Below, piece by piece: positions 33,303 to 42,121 of a stretch of 64,000 bases of DNA. The position numbers and the translations under genes were made by a program. A model generated the notes under the pieces. That model was not told where the DNA came from and did no database searches. It was given only the letters and a program-made list of their open reading frames with translations. Origin of the DNA: Chryseobacterium sp. C-71 (GTDB taxonomy: Bacteria; Bacteroidota; Bacteroidia; Flavobacteriales; Weeksellaceae); NCBI RefSeq assembly GCF_020911865.1, contig NZ_CP087131.1, positions 3,038,001 to 3,102,000 of the forward strand. The letters run 5' to 3'. How positions within the stretch are numbered: the stretch's first letter is position 1; every line of letters begins with the position of its first letter.

Positions 33303-34130
33303 ATGAAATTTAGTTTCAGCGTTTTTTTGATCATTGGAATTGTTTTAATTGGCTGTAAACCAACAGCTGTTTATAAGGATATACCTTTCACTCAAAACAA
33401 TGCAGGAAACGAGGTTAAGTTGAATGTTTTCACCCCAAAAAAGACTGATAGAAAATATCCTGTCTTGATCTTTGTACACGGCGGAAACTGGAATACAGGA
33501 AATAAAAACACCTATAATCTGATGGGTAAAAACTTTGCCCGCAAAAACATCATTGCAGTTATTCCGGATTATACATTGAGTCCGAATGCTGATGTCGATC
33601 AAATGACAAAAGAGATTGCAGCAGCTATACAATTTACCAAAGAAAACGCTCAAAAATATAACGGAAATTCTGAAAAGATCTTTATTTCAGGTCATTCAGC
33701 AGGTGGTCAGTTGGCAGCTTCTGCAGTAATGAATCCAAAGTATCAGATTCCGGAAAATACAGTTTCGGGAATTATTTTAATTGATGCTGCAGGAATTGAT
33801 ATGAAGAACTACTTAGAAAAAAATCCGCCAACTTCAGAAAGTAATTATGATGTTACATGGAGTAAAGATCCACAGAAATGGAAAGAGGCGTCACCAATCT
33901 ATTTTATCAACGAAAAGACACCGCCTTTTTTAATTTACGTTGGTGAAAAAACCTATCCATCGATCAAAGTTGCCAATGAAAATTTTTTGGAAGCACTTCA
34001 TCCTTTTCAACCCAACGTAAAACGTATTTTCATTAATAAAAAACATATTCCGATGGTCATACAATATTTTTTCCCTTGGAGTAAAAGATTGGATGAGACT
34101 TTGGAATTTATAAAAACTTCAGAAAATTAA
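33303..34130 (+). CDS. Lipoprotein alpha/beta hydrolase (carboxylesterase-like)
   Basis: Lipoprotein esterase of 275 residues. The signal ends LIGC with the lipidated Cys near residue 18. FVHGGNWNTGNKNTYNLMG carries the HGG oxyanion motif of the BD-FAE/hormone-sensitive-lipase group. The nucleophile is in ISGHSAGGQLAAS (about residue 131). The C-terminal HIPMV supplies a plausible catalytic His. Starts 28 bases after the other hydrolase gene, so they may be cotranscribed. Substrate not determinable. Confidence 0.83.
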   Translation: MKFSFSVFLIIGIVLIGCKPTAVYKDIPFTQNNAGNEVKLNVFTPKKTDRKYPVLIFVHGGNWNTGNKNTYNLMGKNFARKNIIAVIPDYTLSPNADVDQMTKEIAAAIQFTKENAQKYNGNSEKIFISGHSAGGQLAASAVMNPKYQIPENTVSGIILIDAAGIDMKNYLEKNPPTSESNYDVTWSKDPQKWKEASPIYFINEKTPPFLIYVGEKTYPSIKVANENFLEALHPFQPNVKRIFINKKHIPMVIQYFFPWSKRLDETLEFIKTSEN

Positions 34131-34209
34131 TATTTAAAATAAATAAATCTAAAAATGTATCAATTATCGGTATACTGTTAAATTGGTACATTGCTAAATT
34201 AAATACGAT

Positions 34210-36705
34210 ATGGAAAAGTTAAAAAACTATATTCACGGAGAATGGGTAGAAGGTACCGGAAACGGAATTCCTTTGTACAATGCCGTGACAGGAGAGCAAG
34301 TTGCTGTTTCTGATACTGAAGGACTGAATTTTGAGCAGGCTCTTGATTTCGGAAGAACAGTTGGTTACAAAAATCTTTCTTCGATGACGTTCTACGATCG
34401 TGGAGAAATGTTGAAAAAAGTGGCACTTTATCTTTTAGAAAGAAAGAAAAAATATTACGAATTATCATATAAAACAGGGGCAACTCACGCAGATTCATGG
34501 GTAGATATTGAAGGAGGTTTCGGTACTTTCTTCACCTATTCAGGATTGGCAAAAAGAATGCTTCCGAACACACCTTTTTGGGTAGATGGAGAAACTCAGA
34601 AAATTTCTGCGAACGGAACTTTCTTAGGAACTCATATTTTAACGCCAAGTGAAGGGGTTTCTGTACAAATCAATGCATACAACTTTCCGGTTTGGGGAAT
34701 GCTGGAAAAATTGTCTACCTCATTGTTAGCGGGTGTTCCTTCAATTGTGAAACCTTCGCCTTACGGTTCTTATTTAACGAATGCCGTTTTTAAGGATATG
34801 ATTGAAAGTGGCTTTCTTCCAGAAGGTGCACTTCAATTGGTTTGTGGTGAACCTGGAAATATTTTGGATTACGTTCAGGATGGGGATTCTGTTCTTTTCA
34901 CAGGTTCTGCAACGACAGGTAGAAAACTAAAATCTTTACCATCAGTTTCAGGAAATTCTGTTCGATTTAATATGGAAGCAGATTCTTTGAACTGTTCTAT
35001 TCTTGGTTTGGATGCAAAACCGGGAACTCCTGAATTTGATTTATTTATTAAAGAAGTTCGTACAGAAATGACAACAAAAGCCGGACAGAAGTGTACGGCG
35101 ATCAGAAGAATTATCGTTCCTGAAAACTTAATTGGTGATGTTCAAAATGCTTTATCAAAAGCTTTAGACCAAACAAAAATCGGAAATCCATTAAGCAGAG
35201 AAACCAAAATGGGATCTTTGGTTGGAAAACAACAGTACGATGAGGTTTTAAGAAAAGTAAATATCTTAAAAACCGAAACTGAATTAATTTACGATGGAAA
35301 ACATGAACTGGTAGATGCTGATTACGAAAACGGCGCATTTATGTCTCCGAAATTATTCTTAAATGATTCTCCATTTACAAAAAATATCTCTCATGATGTC
35401 GAAGCTTTCGGTCCGGTTTCTACGTTAATGCCTTACAAAGATGCGGAGGAAGCCGCAGCTTTGGCAAAAAGAGGAAAAGGAAGTTTAGTTGGATCAATTA
35501 TTTCTCATGACGAGAAATTTGTAGCTGAAACGTCTTGGAAAATGGCTTCTCAGCATGGAAGAATTTTCGTTTTAAACAGAGACAATGCCAAAGAAAGTAC
35601 AGGCCACGGTTCTCCGCTTCCGACTTTGATGCACGGTGGTCCCGGAAGAGCAGGTGGTGGCGAGGAAATGGGCGGACTGAACGGTCTTCATTTCTTCCTT
35701 CAAAAAACAGCAATTCAAGGTTCGCCAGATATTTTAACAGCAATTACGAAAGTATATCAACAAGGTGCTGAAAAAAAATATTCGGATAAACATCCTTTTC
35801 AGAAATATTTTGAGGAAGTTGAAGTTGGCGATTCTCTGGAGACTGCGGGACGAACAGTGACTGATGCAGACATTGTGAATTTCTCTAATGTTTCGTGGGA
35901 TCATTTCTATGCTCATACAGATGCTACGAGTTTGTCGGGAACTATTTTCGATAAAACGGTTGCTCACGGATATTTCATCCTTTCTGCAGCGGCTGGATTA
36001 TTTGTTTCAGGGAAAAAAGGTCCTGTTATCGCCAATTACGGATTAGAAAACTGTTCTTTCTTCAAGCCTGTTTATGCGGGAGATACGATTACGGTTTATT
36101 TAACAGCAAAAGAAAAGATCAACCGTGGAGTAAAAGGAAGAAACATTCCTTCCGGAGTTGTAAAATGGTTGGTTGAGGTTGTGAATCAAAGAGATGAGGT
36201 AGTTTGTGTGGCGACGATTTTAACTTTAGTGGCTAAACATTCTCCGTTTATTGATTTTAAAGTTCAGAATATTCAGAAAAAATTAAATGCTCTGACTGAA
36301 AATACGCAACCTGTTTTTGGAGATTTTACTCCGCAATTGATGGTTGAGCATTTGGAAGAAGTTTTGAGAAATGGTTTCGGTGATTTGAAAGCGGAAGATT
36401 TCCCTGAAATTCCTGCCGAAAAATTAGAACTGCTTCAAGATTGGTTATACACCGATAAAAAGATTCGTCCAGGAGCACAATATCCTTTATGGAAAGAAGG
36501 CGAAGTTCCTCAGAATAAAAATAAAAATCTGGACGAAGCAAAGGCGAAATTAATCGAAACCTTGAAAGAGTTTACCGTTTATTTCAAAGAAAATCCTTTT
36601 GCGGAACATTATAATCCAAGATTCGGACATTTGAATAAAGAGATGATGGAGCTTTTCCAGAGAAAGCATTTTACGCATCATTTTGAGCAGTTTGGATTGA
36701 TTTAA
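34210..36705 (+). CDS. paaZ: Bifunctional PaaZ (oxepin-CoA hydrolase/aldehyde dehydrogenase) with extra C-terminal domain
   Basis: Ring-opening enzyme: a hydratase domain opens oxepin-CoA and an aldehyde dehydrogenase domain oxidises the resulting aldehyde. Residues 1 to about 520 are the ALDH domain, with NMEADSLNCS and the catalytic Cys295 in AGQKCTAIRR. Residues about 530-680 are a MaoC-type hotdog, with GRTVTDADIVNFSNVSWDHF and VAHGYFILSAAAGLF. A tail of about 150 residues follows, FTPQLMVEHLEEVLRNG up to HFTHHFEQFGLI, which looks like DUF1569/DinB-like. E. coli PaaZ is about 680 residues and lacks this tail. It lies 2.5 kb from paaY because of the RAYT and two hydrolases. Confidence 0.94.
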   Translation: MEKLKNYIHGEWVEGTGNGIPLYNAVTGEQVAVSDTEGLNFEQALDFGRTVGYKNLSSMTFYDRGEMLKKVALYLLERKKKYYELSYKTGATHADSWVDIEGGFGTFFTYSGLAKRMLPNTPFWVDGETQKISANGTFLGTHILTPSEGVSVQINAYNFPVWGMLEKLSTSLLAGVPSIVKPSPYGSYLTNAVFKDMIESGFLPEGALQLVCGEPGNILDYVQDGDSVLFTGSATTGRKLKSLPSVSGNSVRFNMEADSLNCSILGLDAKPGTPEFDLFIKEVRTEMTTKAGQKCTAIRRIIVPENLIGDVQNALSKALDQTKIGNPLSRETKMGSLVGKQQYDEVLRKVNILKTETELIYDGKHELVDADYENGAFMSPKLFLNDSPFTKNISHDVEAFGPVSTLMPYKDAEEAAALAKRGKGSLVGSIISHDEKFVAETSWKMASQHGRIFVLNRDNAKESTGHGSPLPTLMHGGPGRAGGGEEMGGLNGLHFFLQKTAIQGSPDILTAITKVYQQGAEKKYSDKHPFQKYFEEVEVGDSLETAGRTVTDADIVNFSNVSWDHFYAHTDATSLSGTIFDKTVAHGYFILSAAAGLFVSGKKGPVIANYGLENCSFFKPVYAGDTITVYLTAKEKINRGVKGRNIPSGVVKWLVEVVNQRDEVVCVATILTLVAKHSPFIDFKVQNIQKKLNALTENTQPVFGDFTPQLMVEHLEEVLRNGFGDLKAEDFPEIPAEKLELLQDWLYTDKKIRPGAQYPLWKEGEVPQNKNKNLDEAKAKLIETLKEFTVYFKENPFAEHYNPRFGHLNKEMMELFQRKHFTHHFEQFGLI

Positions 36706-36730
36706 TTCAAAATTAAACGATAAAATTACA

Positions 36731-36762
36731 ATTCCTTTTGGCTTTTGGCTGAAGGGATTTTT
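36731..36762 (+). terminator. Probable terminator after paaZ
   Basis: ATTCCTT (36731-36737) pairs with AAGGGAT (36752-36758) with one G-T pair, followed by TTTTT. The stem is weak. Confidence 0.5.
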
Positions 36763-36775
36763 AGTATATTTAAAT

Positions 36776-37483
36776 ATGAAATTTTTAAGGTTTGCCATTT
36801 TAATATTTATAATTTCTTCTTGTTCGAAAAGTAAAGAACAAAATATTAACGCTTATTTTTCGGAAGAAAAGTTCGCAGACAGTTTAAATGTTGGTTTGAG
36901 GGGAAAAACAAAAGTGGAGATTGAGAAATTTCGAAATGATAATACAGAGGATAATCTTATTATTCTAAATTTTTATCAACGAGACAGTATTTGGGATTTT
37001 AAAAAGCAAAAAAATATTGGAAATGTCTGGAAACAAACCAATAGATTTTACTTTGATAAAGATGGAGTTACTGGCATCGATGCTGAAATTTCCGATTTTA
37101 ATAGTGACGGATATAAAGACTTCATATATGAAAGTGGAATCGCAGCAAGAGGAGGAAATACAATCAAAACGTTATTCATTTATAATCCAAAAAATAAAGA
37201 TTTTGTGCATATAAAAAACTCTGATGATTATCCTAACCTGAGTTTTAACTCAAAATTAAATTGTATCAATTCTCTTATTTTGACAGGTTCTGTAACGACT
37301 CATTTTTTAAAATTAAAACAAGATTCTTTAATTGAATTTGCCAGAGTTGATGTTTCAGACAAGATATTGGTGGAGGAAAGAGATTCATCAGGTCAATTTA
37401 AAATTATTGAAGAAAAGAAATTTGAAGGAAATGATGGTGATTTTTACTTAGGGTATTTCAATTATAAACCGCTAGAAAAATGA
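36776..37483 (+). CDS. Lipoprotein of unknown function
   Basis: Lipoprotein of 235 residues; the signal peptide ends IISSC (Cys about 16). A region ISDFNSDGYKDFIYESG resembles the calcium-loop strand found in XAC2610/VCBS-like proteins, where Asp and Asn residues bind metal. The rest is beta-rich and not recognised. It stands alone between paaZ and a SUKH gene. Function unknown. Confidence 0.7.
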   Translation: MKFLRFAILIFIISSCSKSKEQNINAYFSEEKFADSLNVGLRGKTKVEIEKFRNDNTEDNLIILNFYQRDSIWDFKKQKNIGNVWKQTNRFYFDKDGVTGIDAEISDFNSDGYKDFIYESGIAARGGNTIKTLFIYNPKNKDFVHIKNSDDYPNLSFNSKLNCINSLILTGSVTTHFLKLKQDSLIEFARVDVSDKILVEERDSSGQFKIIEEKKFEGNDGDFYLGYFNYKPLEK

Positions 37484-37659
37484 TTTAAAATCATCCATCT
37501 TGTTTTAAAAATTTATTTTTTTATTATGTTAATAATAATTAAACTTTCAAGATTAAAATAATTCACACATCTTTTACGCGTTTTTGATTGATTTTTTCAA
37601 ATAAAATAAGGATATTTGGGGTGAGCTTTTTATAGCTGCTTTTTAAATAAAAAAATATT

Positions 37660-38187
37660 ATGATAACAGAATTTTTCAAAGACTTCGACTTTAAGAATTT
37701 TTGGAGTGAATGCAGCTACTCTGCAAGAGACTACATCGGTAGTATCGCTGATGACGAGATGATTGATTCTGTTGAAAAAGAATTGGGATACAAACTTCCC
37801 GGCTCTTACATTCAGATGATGAAGACACAGAACGGTGGCTTGGCAAACAAATCTGTTTTCCCTACTACTGAAGCCAATTCTTGGGCAGATGATCATGTGG
37901 CAATTAATGGTATTATGGGAATTGGGCGAGAACGTATTTATTCGCTTTGCGGAGAAATGGGGAGTCAGTTTATGATTGATGAATGGGGTTATCCTGCAAT
38001 CGGAGTGTATTTTGCAGACTGTCCGTCAGCAGGACATGATATGATTTTATTTGATTATTCAAACTGTGGTAAAGATGGTGAGCCCGAAGTAGTGCATATA
38101 GATCAGGAAAATAATTTTAAGAAAACTTTTTTGGCTAAAGATTTTGAAACTTTTATAAAAGGTTTGAAAGTTGAAGAGGAATTTTAG
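37660..38187 (+). CDS. SMI1/KNR4 (SUKH) family protein
   Basis: Soluble protein of 175 residues. DDEMIDSVEKELGYKLPGSYIQMMKTQNGG (about residues 31-60) is the SUKH helix-turn entry, followed by GIMGIGRE and DEWGYPAIGVYFADCP, and the family block HDMILFDYSNCGKDGEPEVVHID. SUKH proteins are common immunity proteins against polymorphic nuclease or deaminase toxins, though stand-alone copies are frequent. No toxin gene is adjacent. Followed by a DUF4241 gene 52 bases later. Confidence 0.87.
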   Translation: MITEFFKDFDFKNFWSECSYSARDYIGSIADDEMIDSVEKELGYKLPGSYIQMMKTQNGGLANKSVFPTTEANSWADDHVAINGIMGIGRERIYSLCGEMGSQFMIDEWGYPAIGVYFADCPSAGHDMILFDYSNCGKDGEPEVVHIDQENNFKKTFLAKDFETFIKGLKVEEEF

Positions 38188-38239
38188 GTAGAATAAAAAA
38201 TCCTGAATTTTAAAAATTACAATTAAATCATCATCAATT

Positions 38240-38974
38240 ATGAACGAAAGCTGGTTGAAAAAATGGGAAGAAGTAAAAGATGTTTTAGTTTGTCCTACAG
38301 ACCTTGAAACATATTTTACCTCGAATGAAATTCTTGGACAGAAAATGGAGACGATCGAAATAGGCAATGTTTCGCTACCGTCCGGAAAAATAGTGGTGAG
38401 AGATCCGCTTGTTTATCTGAGTTCTGATGAAAAACCATACTTCATTCAAGCTCCGAAAGGAAATTTCCCGGTTACGGTTGCTGTGGTGAAATCTGAGGAT
38501 TGGGGAGACCGGTATGCTGTAGTAAAAGTTGAATTTACCAAAGAAAAACCTGTCGTTTATCGTGAAGCTTTAATTGGAATTGAAGACTTGGAAGATGTAA
38601 CCGCAGACGATTTTTTTGGTTTCAGTGTAGATGCAGGTTTAGGATGTATTACCGATGCTGAAGTTCTTCCTTCTGTAGATCAATTTATTGCTGCAACAGA
38701 TTTCGACAATGTGTACGATGATTATTTTGCTGAAATTTTTGCACAGAGTTACAAAGATCATCCAGACAATCAGAGAGATGCCGGAGACTGGATCAATTGG
38801 ACGGTTCCCAATACAGACTATCAGATTCCGATGTTTGCGAGCGGGTTTGGTGACGGGAGCTATCCTGTATATTTTGCGTACGATACTCATGGTGAAATTT
38901 GTGGATTATACATTCAGTTTATCGATGTCGAATTGGCTTTGAGTGAAGATGGAGACGATGAAGATGTAGAATAA
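38240..38974 (+). CDS. DUF4241 domain protein
   Basis: Soluble acidic protein of 244 residues. The core IGNVSLPSGKIVVRDPLVYL, then VDAGLGCITDAEV and FASGFGDGSYPVYFAYDTHG and the acidic tail are what I associate with DUF4241, whose function is not known. It ends 1 base before the next gene, so the two are probably translated from one mRNA. Confidence 0.8.
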   Translation: MNESWLKKWEEVKDVLVCPTDLETYFTSNEILGQKMETIEIGNVSLPSGKIVVRDPLVYLSSDEKPYFIQAPKGNFPVTVAVVKSEDWGDRYAVVKVEFTKEKPVVYREALIGIEDLEDVTADDFFGFSVDAGLGCITDAEVLPSVDQFIAATDFDNVYDDYFAEIFAQSYKDHPDNQRDAGDWINWTVPNTDYQIPMFASGFGDGSYPVYFAYDTHGEICGLYIQFIDVELALSEDGDDEDVE

Positions 38975-38975
38975 A

Positions 38976-39680
38976 ATGTCTGGTAAAACTTTTGCAGATC
39001 AGGTAGTTGAATTTAATAAAAAATTAAATTTTACTGGAATTCTTCCTAATGATTTTCAGGTTCTGAATCCGTATTTGGATAACCCTGAAACGCTGGCTGT
39101 GATGCAAAAGTTTTATCAGAAATATTATAATGATTCCAGTCAAAGGAAATTTATGATTGGAATTAATCCCAGCCGTCATGGCGCAGGAGTTACCGGAGTT
39201 CCATTTACTGATACAAAGCGGTTGGAAACGGTTTGCGGAATTAAAATGGAATCTTCTCATACGCATGAAATCTCTTCCGTTTTTATATACGACATGATTG
39301 CAGCTTACGGCGGCGCAGAAGAATTTTACAAAGATTTTTACATCAATTCACCTTTTCCTTTGGCAATCGTACGAAAATCAAAAGGTAGTTGGATTAATGC
39401 CAATTATTATGATGACAAAGAACTTTTCAATGATGTGAAAGATTTTATGATCGATTCTTTAAAGAAACATATCAGCTTAGGTCTAGATACTTCTGAAGTT
39501 TTCGTTTTAGGAAAGAAAAATGCAGATTTTATTTCAAAATTAAATGCTGAAGCAAAATTATTTGATCAAATGACGGTGTTGGATCATCCCAGATATATTC
39601 AACAGTATAAATCGAAAGAAAAAGATTTGTATATTGATAAGTATATTTTGTCCTTGAAAAAAATAAATGCTAAGTCCTGA
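38976..39680 (+). CDS. SMUG2-type uracil-DNA glycosylase family protein (DUF4918)
   Basis: Protein of 234 residues with the uracil-DNA-glycosylase fold. Motif I is IGINPSRHGAGVTGVPFTD (about residues 60-79) and the late motif is LDHPRYIQQYKSKEKD, with the His-Pro turn that positions the base. This matches the SMUG2/DUF4918 group of Bacteroidota, expected to excise uracil or its oxidised forms from DNA. Activity has not been shown by sequence alone. Begins immediately after the DUF4241 gene. Confidence 0.82.
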   Translation: MSGKTFADQVVEFNKKLNFTGILPNDFQVLNPYLDNPETLAVMQKFYQKYYNDSSQRKFMIGINPSRHGAGVTGVPFTDTKRLETVCGIKMESSHTHEISSVFIYDMIAAYGGAEEFYKDFYINSPFPLAIVRKSKGSWINANYYDDKELFNDVKDFMIDSLKKHISLGLDTSEVFVLGKKNADFISKLNAEAKLFDQMTVLDHPRYIQQYKSKEKDLYIDKYILSLKKINAKS

Positions 39681-39695
39681 GTCGGATTATCGAAG

Positions 39696-39775
39696 GTGCA
39701 TTCCGTAGGAATAATATTTGTGTAGCAATTTCAAATCGATGATTACGGAGTCTACGGACCGAATATTAATTTAAA
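39696..39775 (+). repeat. Dispersed intergenic repeat fragment (GCATTCCGTAGGAAT type)
   Basis: GTGCATTCCGTAGGAATAAT followed by TGTGTAGCAAT, and further on ACGGAGTCTACGGACCGAAT. This kind of sequence recurs between genes in Chryseobacterium-like genomes; only one degenerate copy is in this window. Confidence 0.4.
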
Positions 39776-39786
39776 ATCAAAAAATT

Positions 39787-40551
39787 ATGCCTTGGAATCC
39801 TGAAATTTATAATCAGTTTAAAAACATCCGTTATCAGCCATTTTTTGATTTGATGAATTTAATTTCATCTGAAAATCTGAAAAAAGCTATCGACATCGGT
39901 TGTGGAACGGGCGAGCAAACTCATATTCTTTCAGAAAAATTTTCTCATGCAGAATTTCTGGGAATTGATTCTTCAGCAGAAATGCTTGCCGAAGCCAATC
40001 AGTTTCAAAATGGTAAATTGAATTTCAAGCAAACGACGGTTGAAGATTTAATTAATTCAAAAAAGAAATGGGATTTGATTTTCAGTAACGCTGCATTACA
40101 ATGGTCTGATGATCATCAAACATTATTTCCAAAATTAATCTCATTATTAAGTGAAAACGGACAGTTCGCTATACAAATGCCGATTCAGGCTGAGAATGTT
40201 TTAAATAAAATATTATTCCAACTCGCTTCGGAAGAACCTTTTCGTACTCAACTTGATGGTTGGAACAGGCTTTCACCTGTTTTGAGTATTGACGACTACG
40301 CTCAAATCATGTTTGCTCATAGTTTAAAAGATTTAAGTATTTCAGTAAAAGTCTATCCGATTATCGCAGACAATGCTGAAAAATTGTATCAGTTCATTTC
40401 GGGTTCTGCTTTGATACCGTATGTCGAGCGATTGGATGAGGTATCTAGAGAGAATTTTATTTCAGAATACAAAAAAAGAATTAAGAACCACTTCAAAAGT
40501 TTTCCTGCAATGTATGCTTTTAAAAGATTGTTGCTTTACGGAAAAAAATAA
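39787..40551 (+). CDS. Class I SAM methyltransferase, trans-aconitate 2-methyltransferase-like
   Basis: Methyltransferase of 254 residues. MPWNPEIYNQFKNIRYQPFF at the N-terminus and the SAM-binding AIDIGCGTGEQTHILSEKF (motif I, about residues 35-53), LGIDSSAEML, and DLIFSNAALQWSDDH are typical of Tam. The C-terminal YKKRIKNHF with MYAFKRLLLYGKK also fits. Tam methylates trans-aconitate, a spontaneous aconitase by-product; the specificity here is inferred. Single gene. Confidence 0.82.
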   Translation: MPWNPEIYNQFKNIRYQPFFDLMNLISSENLKKAIDIGCGTGEQTHILSEKFSHAEFLGIDSSAEMLAEANQFQNGKLNFKQTTVEDLINSKKKWDLIFSNAALQWSDDHQTLFPKLISLLSENGQFAIQMPIQAENVLNKILFQLASEEPFRTQLDGWNRLSPVLSIDDYAQIMFAHSLKDLSISVKVYPIIADNAEKLYQFISGSALIPYVERLDEVSRENFISEYKKRIKNHFKSFPAMYAFKRLLLYGKK

Positions 40552-40554
40552 AGA

Positions 40555-40591
40555 CTAAAAAACAAAAACCTTTGAGATATTTCAAAGGTTT
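40555..40591 (-). terminator. Terminator for the minus-strand T9SS gene
   Basis: AAACCTTTGA (40566-40575) pairs perfectly with TCAAAGGTTT (40582-40591). On the minus strand it is followed by TTGTTTTTT. It lies 88 bases after the stop of the gene at 40679 and may also stop transcription from the left. Confidence 0.75.
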
Positions 40592-40678
40592 GCTCATTGT
40601 GTGATAGAATCGTAAGAATGAAATCATTTATAGTCTAAAAGAGTTCTCATGGTGGTTAGTTTTTTGGTATAAGTACGA

Positions 40679-41506
40679 CTATCTTTTAATGATTTTTTTA
40701 GATTCTGAAGTTGTTTTCAGCAAGTACGTTCCTGATGGAAGTTCTGATATGTTTTCTTTATTGACTCCCTTTTTAAGCTCAAAGTCTTTCAGTATTTTTC
40801 CGGATTGATCATAAAGCTGAGCCTTAGAATTTTCAGATACTTCTACAGAAAGCTCACCTGTCGTAGGATTTGGGGAAACAGACAGATTGCTTTTTGATTT
40901 TTTTAATTCGTCAGTAGATAAAACAATCCCGGTATCTTTTACCCAAGTGAAAGCATCGAATGCCATATAGCGAAAATCTCCTCCAACAGTAATGACAAGC
41001 TGGTCAATAATAATATTAGAATAATTCTGGCCGTTGAGATTAGTCAGATCAATCAAAGTAAATCCGGATGTTGTGGATAATGAAGTTGTAAAACCTGTAC
41101 TTTTTGTCTGTGTAAACTTGGTTACGCCAGAAAGTTTTCCTGTTATGGTAAGCGTTCCTGGTGCAGCAAGATTATTAAGTCTGTCTACCAGATAGACCCA
41201 AAATCTATTAACTTTAAACAAATTGGAAGTTGTTTTTATAGCTAATGATGAGTTGGCATATTGTGATGTAGCAGTTCCTGTATTGTCAATAAATCTGTTG
41301 TCTGGTGCAGTACCGTTCCATCCAAATCCTTGACCTACAAAAATATCATAGTTTGATACAGTGGACGTGATGTTGAAAATTACACCGTTGTCAGTAAAGC
41401 TTGTGCTTCCGGCAGATTCGGTTTCAAACTGTTCTGTACTGGTCTGTGCGTTCGAGAAGAAAGAAATGAGCAGACTACAGATTAATAAAATAGTAGATCT
41501 TTTCAT
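40679..41506 (-). CDS. Secreted protein with T9SS C-terminal sorting domain
   Basis: Exported protein of 275 residues. Signal peptide ends ISFFSNAQ. The middle (about 25-190) is a beta-rich domain with FIDNTGTATSQYANSS and DAFTWVKDTGI, reminiscent of carbohydrate-binding beta sandwiches, not identified further. The C-terminal 75 residues are a type A sorting domain for the type IX system: LSVSPNPTTGELSVEVSENS, LYDQSGKIL, LPSGTYLLKT and a basic end. It is the last gene of a minus-strand row after two tail-collar genes, 25 bases away. Confidence 0.88.
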   Translation of the reverse strand: MKRSTILLICSLLISFFSNAQTSTEQFETESAGSTSFTDNGVIFNITSTVSNYDIFVGQGFGWNGTAPDNRFIDNTGTATSQYANSSLAIKTTSNLFKVNRFWVYLVDRLNNLAAPGTLTITGKLSGVTKFTQTKSTGFTTSLSTTSGFTLIDLTNLNGQNYSNIIIDQLVITVGGDFRYMAFDAFTWVKDTGIVLSTDELKKSKSNLSVSPNPTTGELSVEVSENSKAQLYDQSGKILKDFELKKGVNKENISELPSGTYLLKTTSESKKIIKR

Positions 41507-41531
41507 GATTTTAATTATTTAATTTGGTTAT

Positions 41532-42077
41532 TTATGGTCTTGACGGGAATATACCCTGAACACAAATGATGTAATTCATACCTAGATATGGAGGCATCGT
41601 ATTTACCGGCAGATTCTGTCCTGTAAAAGAAACTGAATTTGCATTAATCATTGTATCAGGAGCACTGTCTACAAAGCTGGGGATTGCATCGAACTGCCTT
41701 CCGTTCGGCTGACCTGTTATCGCAATAGATGATGTCACAGAAGGGGTTACACTTGTAGCATTAGTATTTGATATTTTTAGCTGACTGATAATGCTTGGAA
41801 GGTTTTGCTGTAAAAGTGTAGTCTGAGGACTTCCTGCAACTTCGCCCAAAGCAATGTTTTTTCCGGTGCTTGAATTTCCGGTACCAAACGGAGCACGCCC
41901 GTTAAGATTAGGCAAGGCAAATGTCGTTCTACCGTCACCTCCATATACATTTCCTAGCAGTGAAAAAAGTGCCGTGTTTTGATTGATACTTAATAATGCA
42001 CCGTTGCATAACATATATCCTTTTGGAGCAAAATCTCCTGCAAACATTTTAATGGTTCCTAATAGTTCTTCGTCCAT
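41532..42077 (-). CDS. Phage tail-collar domain protein (MdpB/microcystin-dependent type), copy 2
   Basis: Protein of 181 residues with the collar signature GTIKMFAGDFAPKGYMLCNG (residues about 7-26), then YGGDGRTTFALPNLNGRAPFG and the conserved end GMNYIICVQGIFPSRP. Bacterial stand-alone versions occur as tandem paralogues outside prophages; their role is unclear, and neither a signal peptide nor other phage genes are present here. It is a close paralogue of the upstream gene, 44 bases away. Confidence 0.88.
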   Translation of the reverse strand: MDEELLGTIKMFAGDFAPKGYMLCNGALLSINQNTALFSLLGNVYGGDGRTTFALPNLNGRAPFGTGNSSTGKNIALGEVAGSPQTTLLQQNLPSIISQLKISNTNATSVTPSVTSSIAITGQPNGRQFDAIPSFVDSAPDTMINANSVSFTGQNLPVNTMPPYLGMNYIICVQGIFPSRP

Positions 42078-42121
42078 GATTATTGTATTTGATGGTTAAT
42101 TAAAGTAATATTTTGGTTGAA

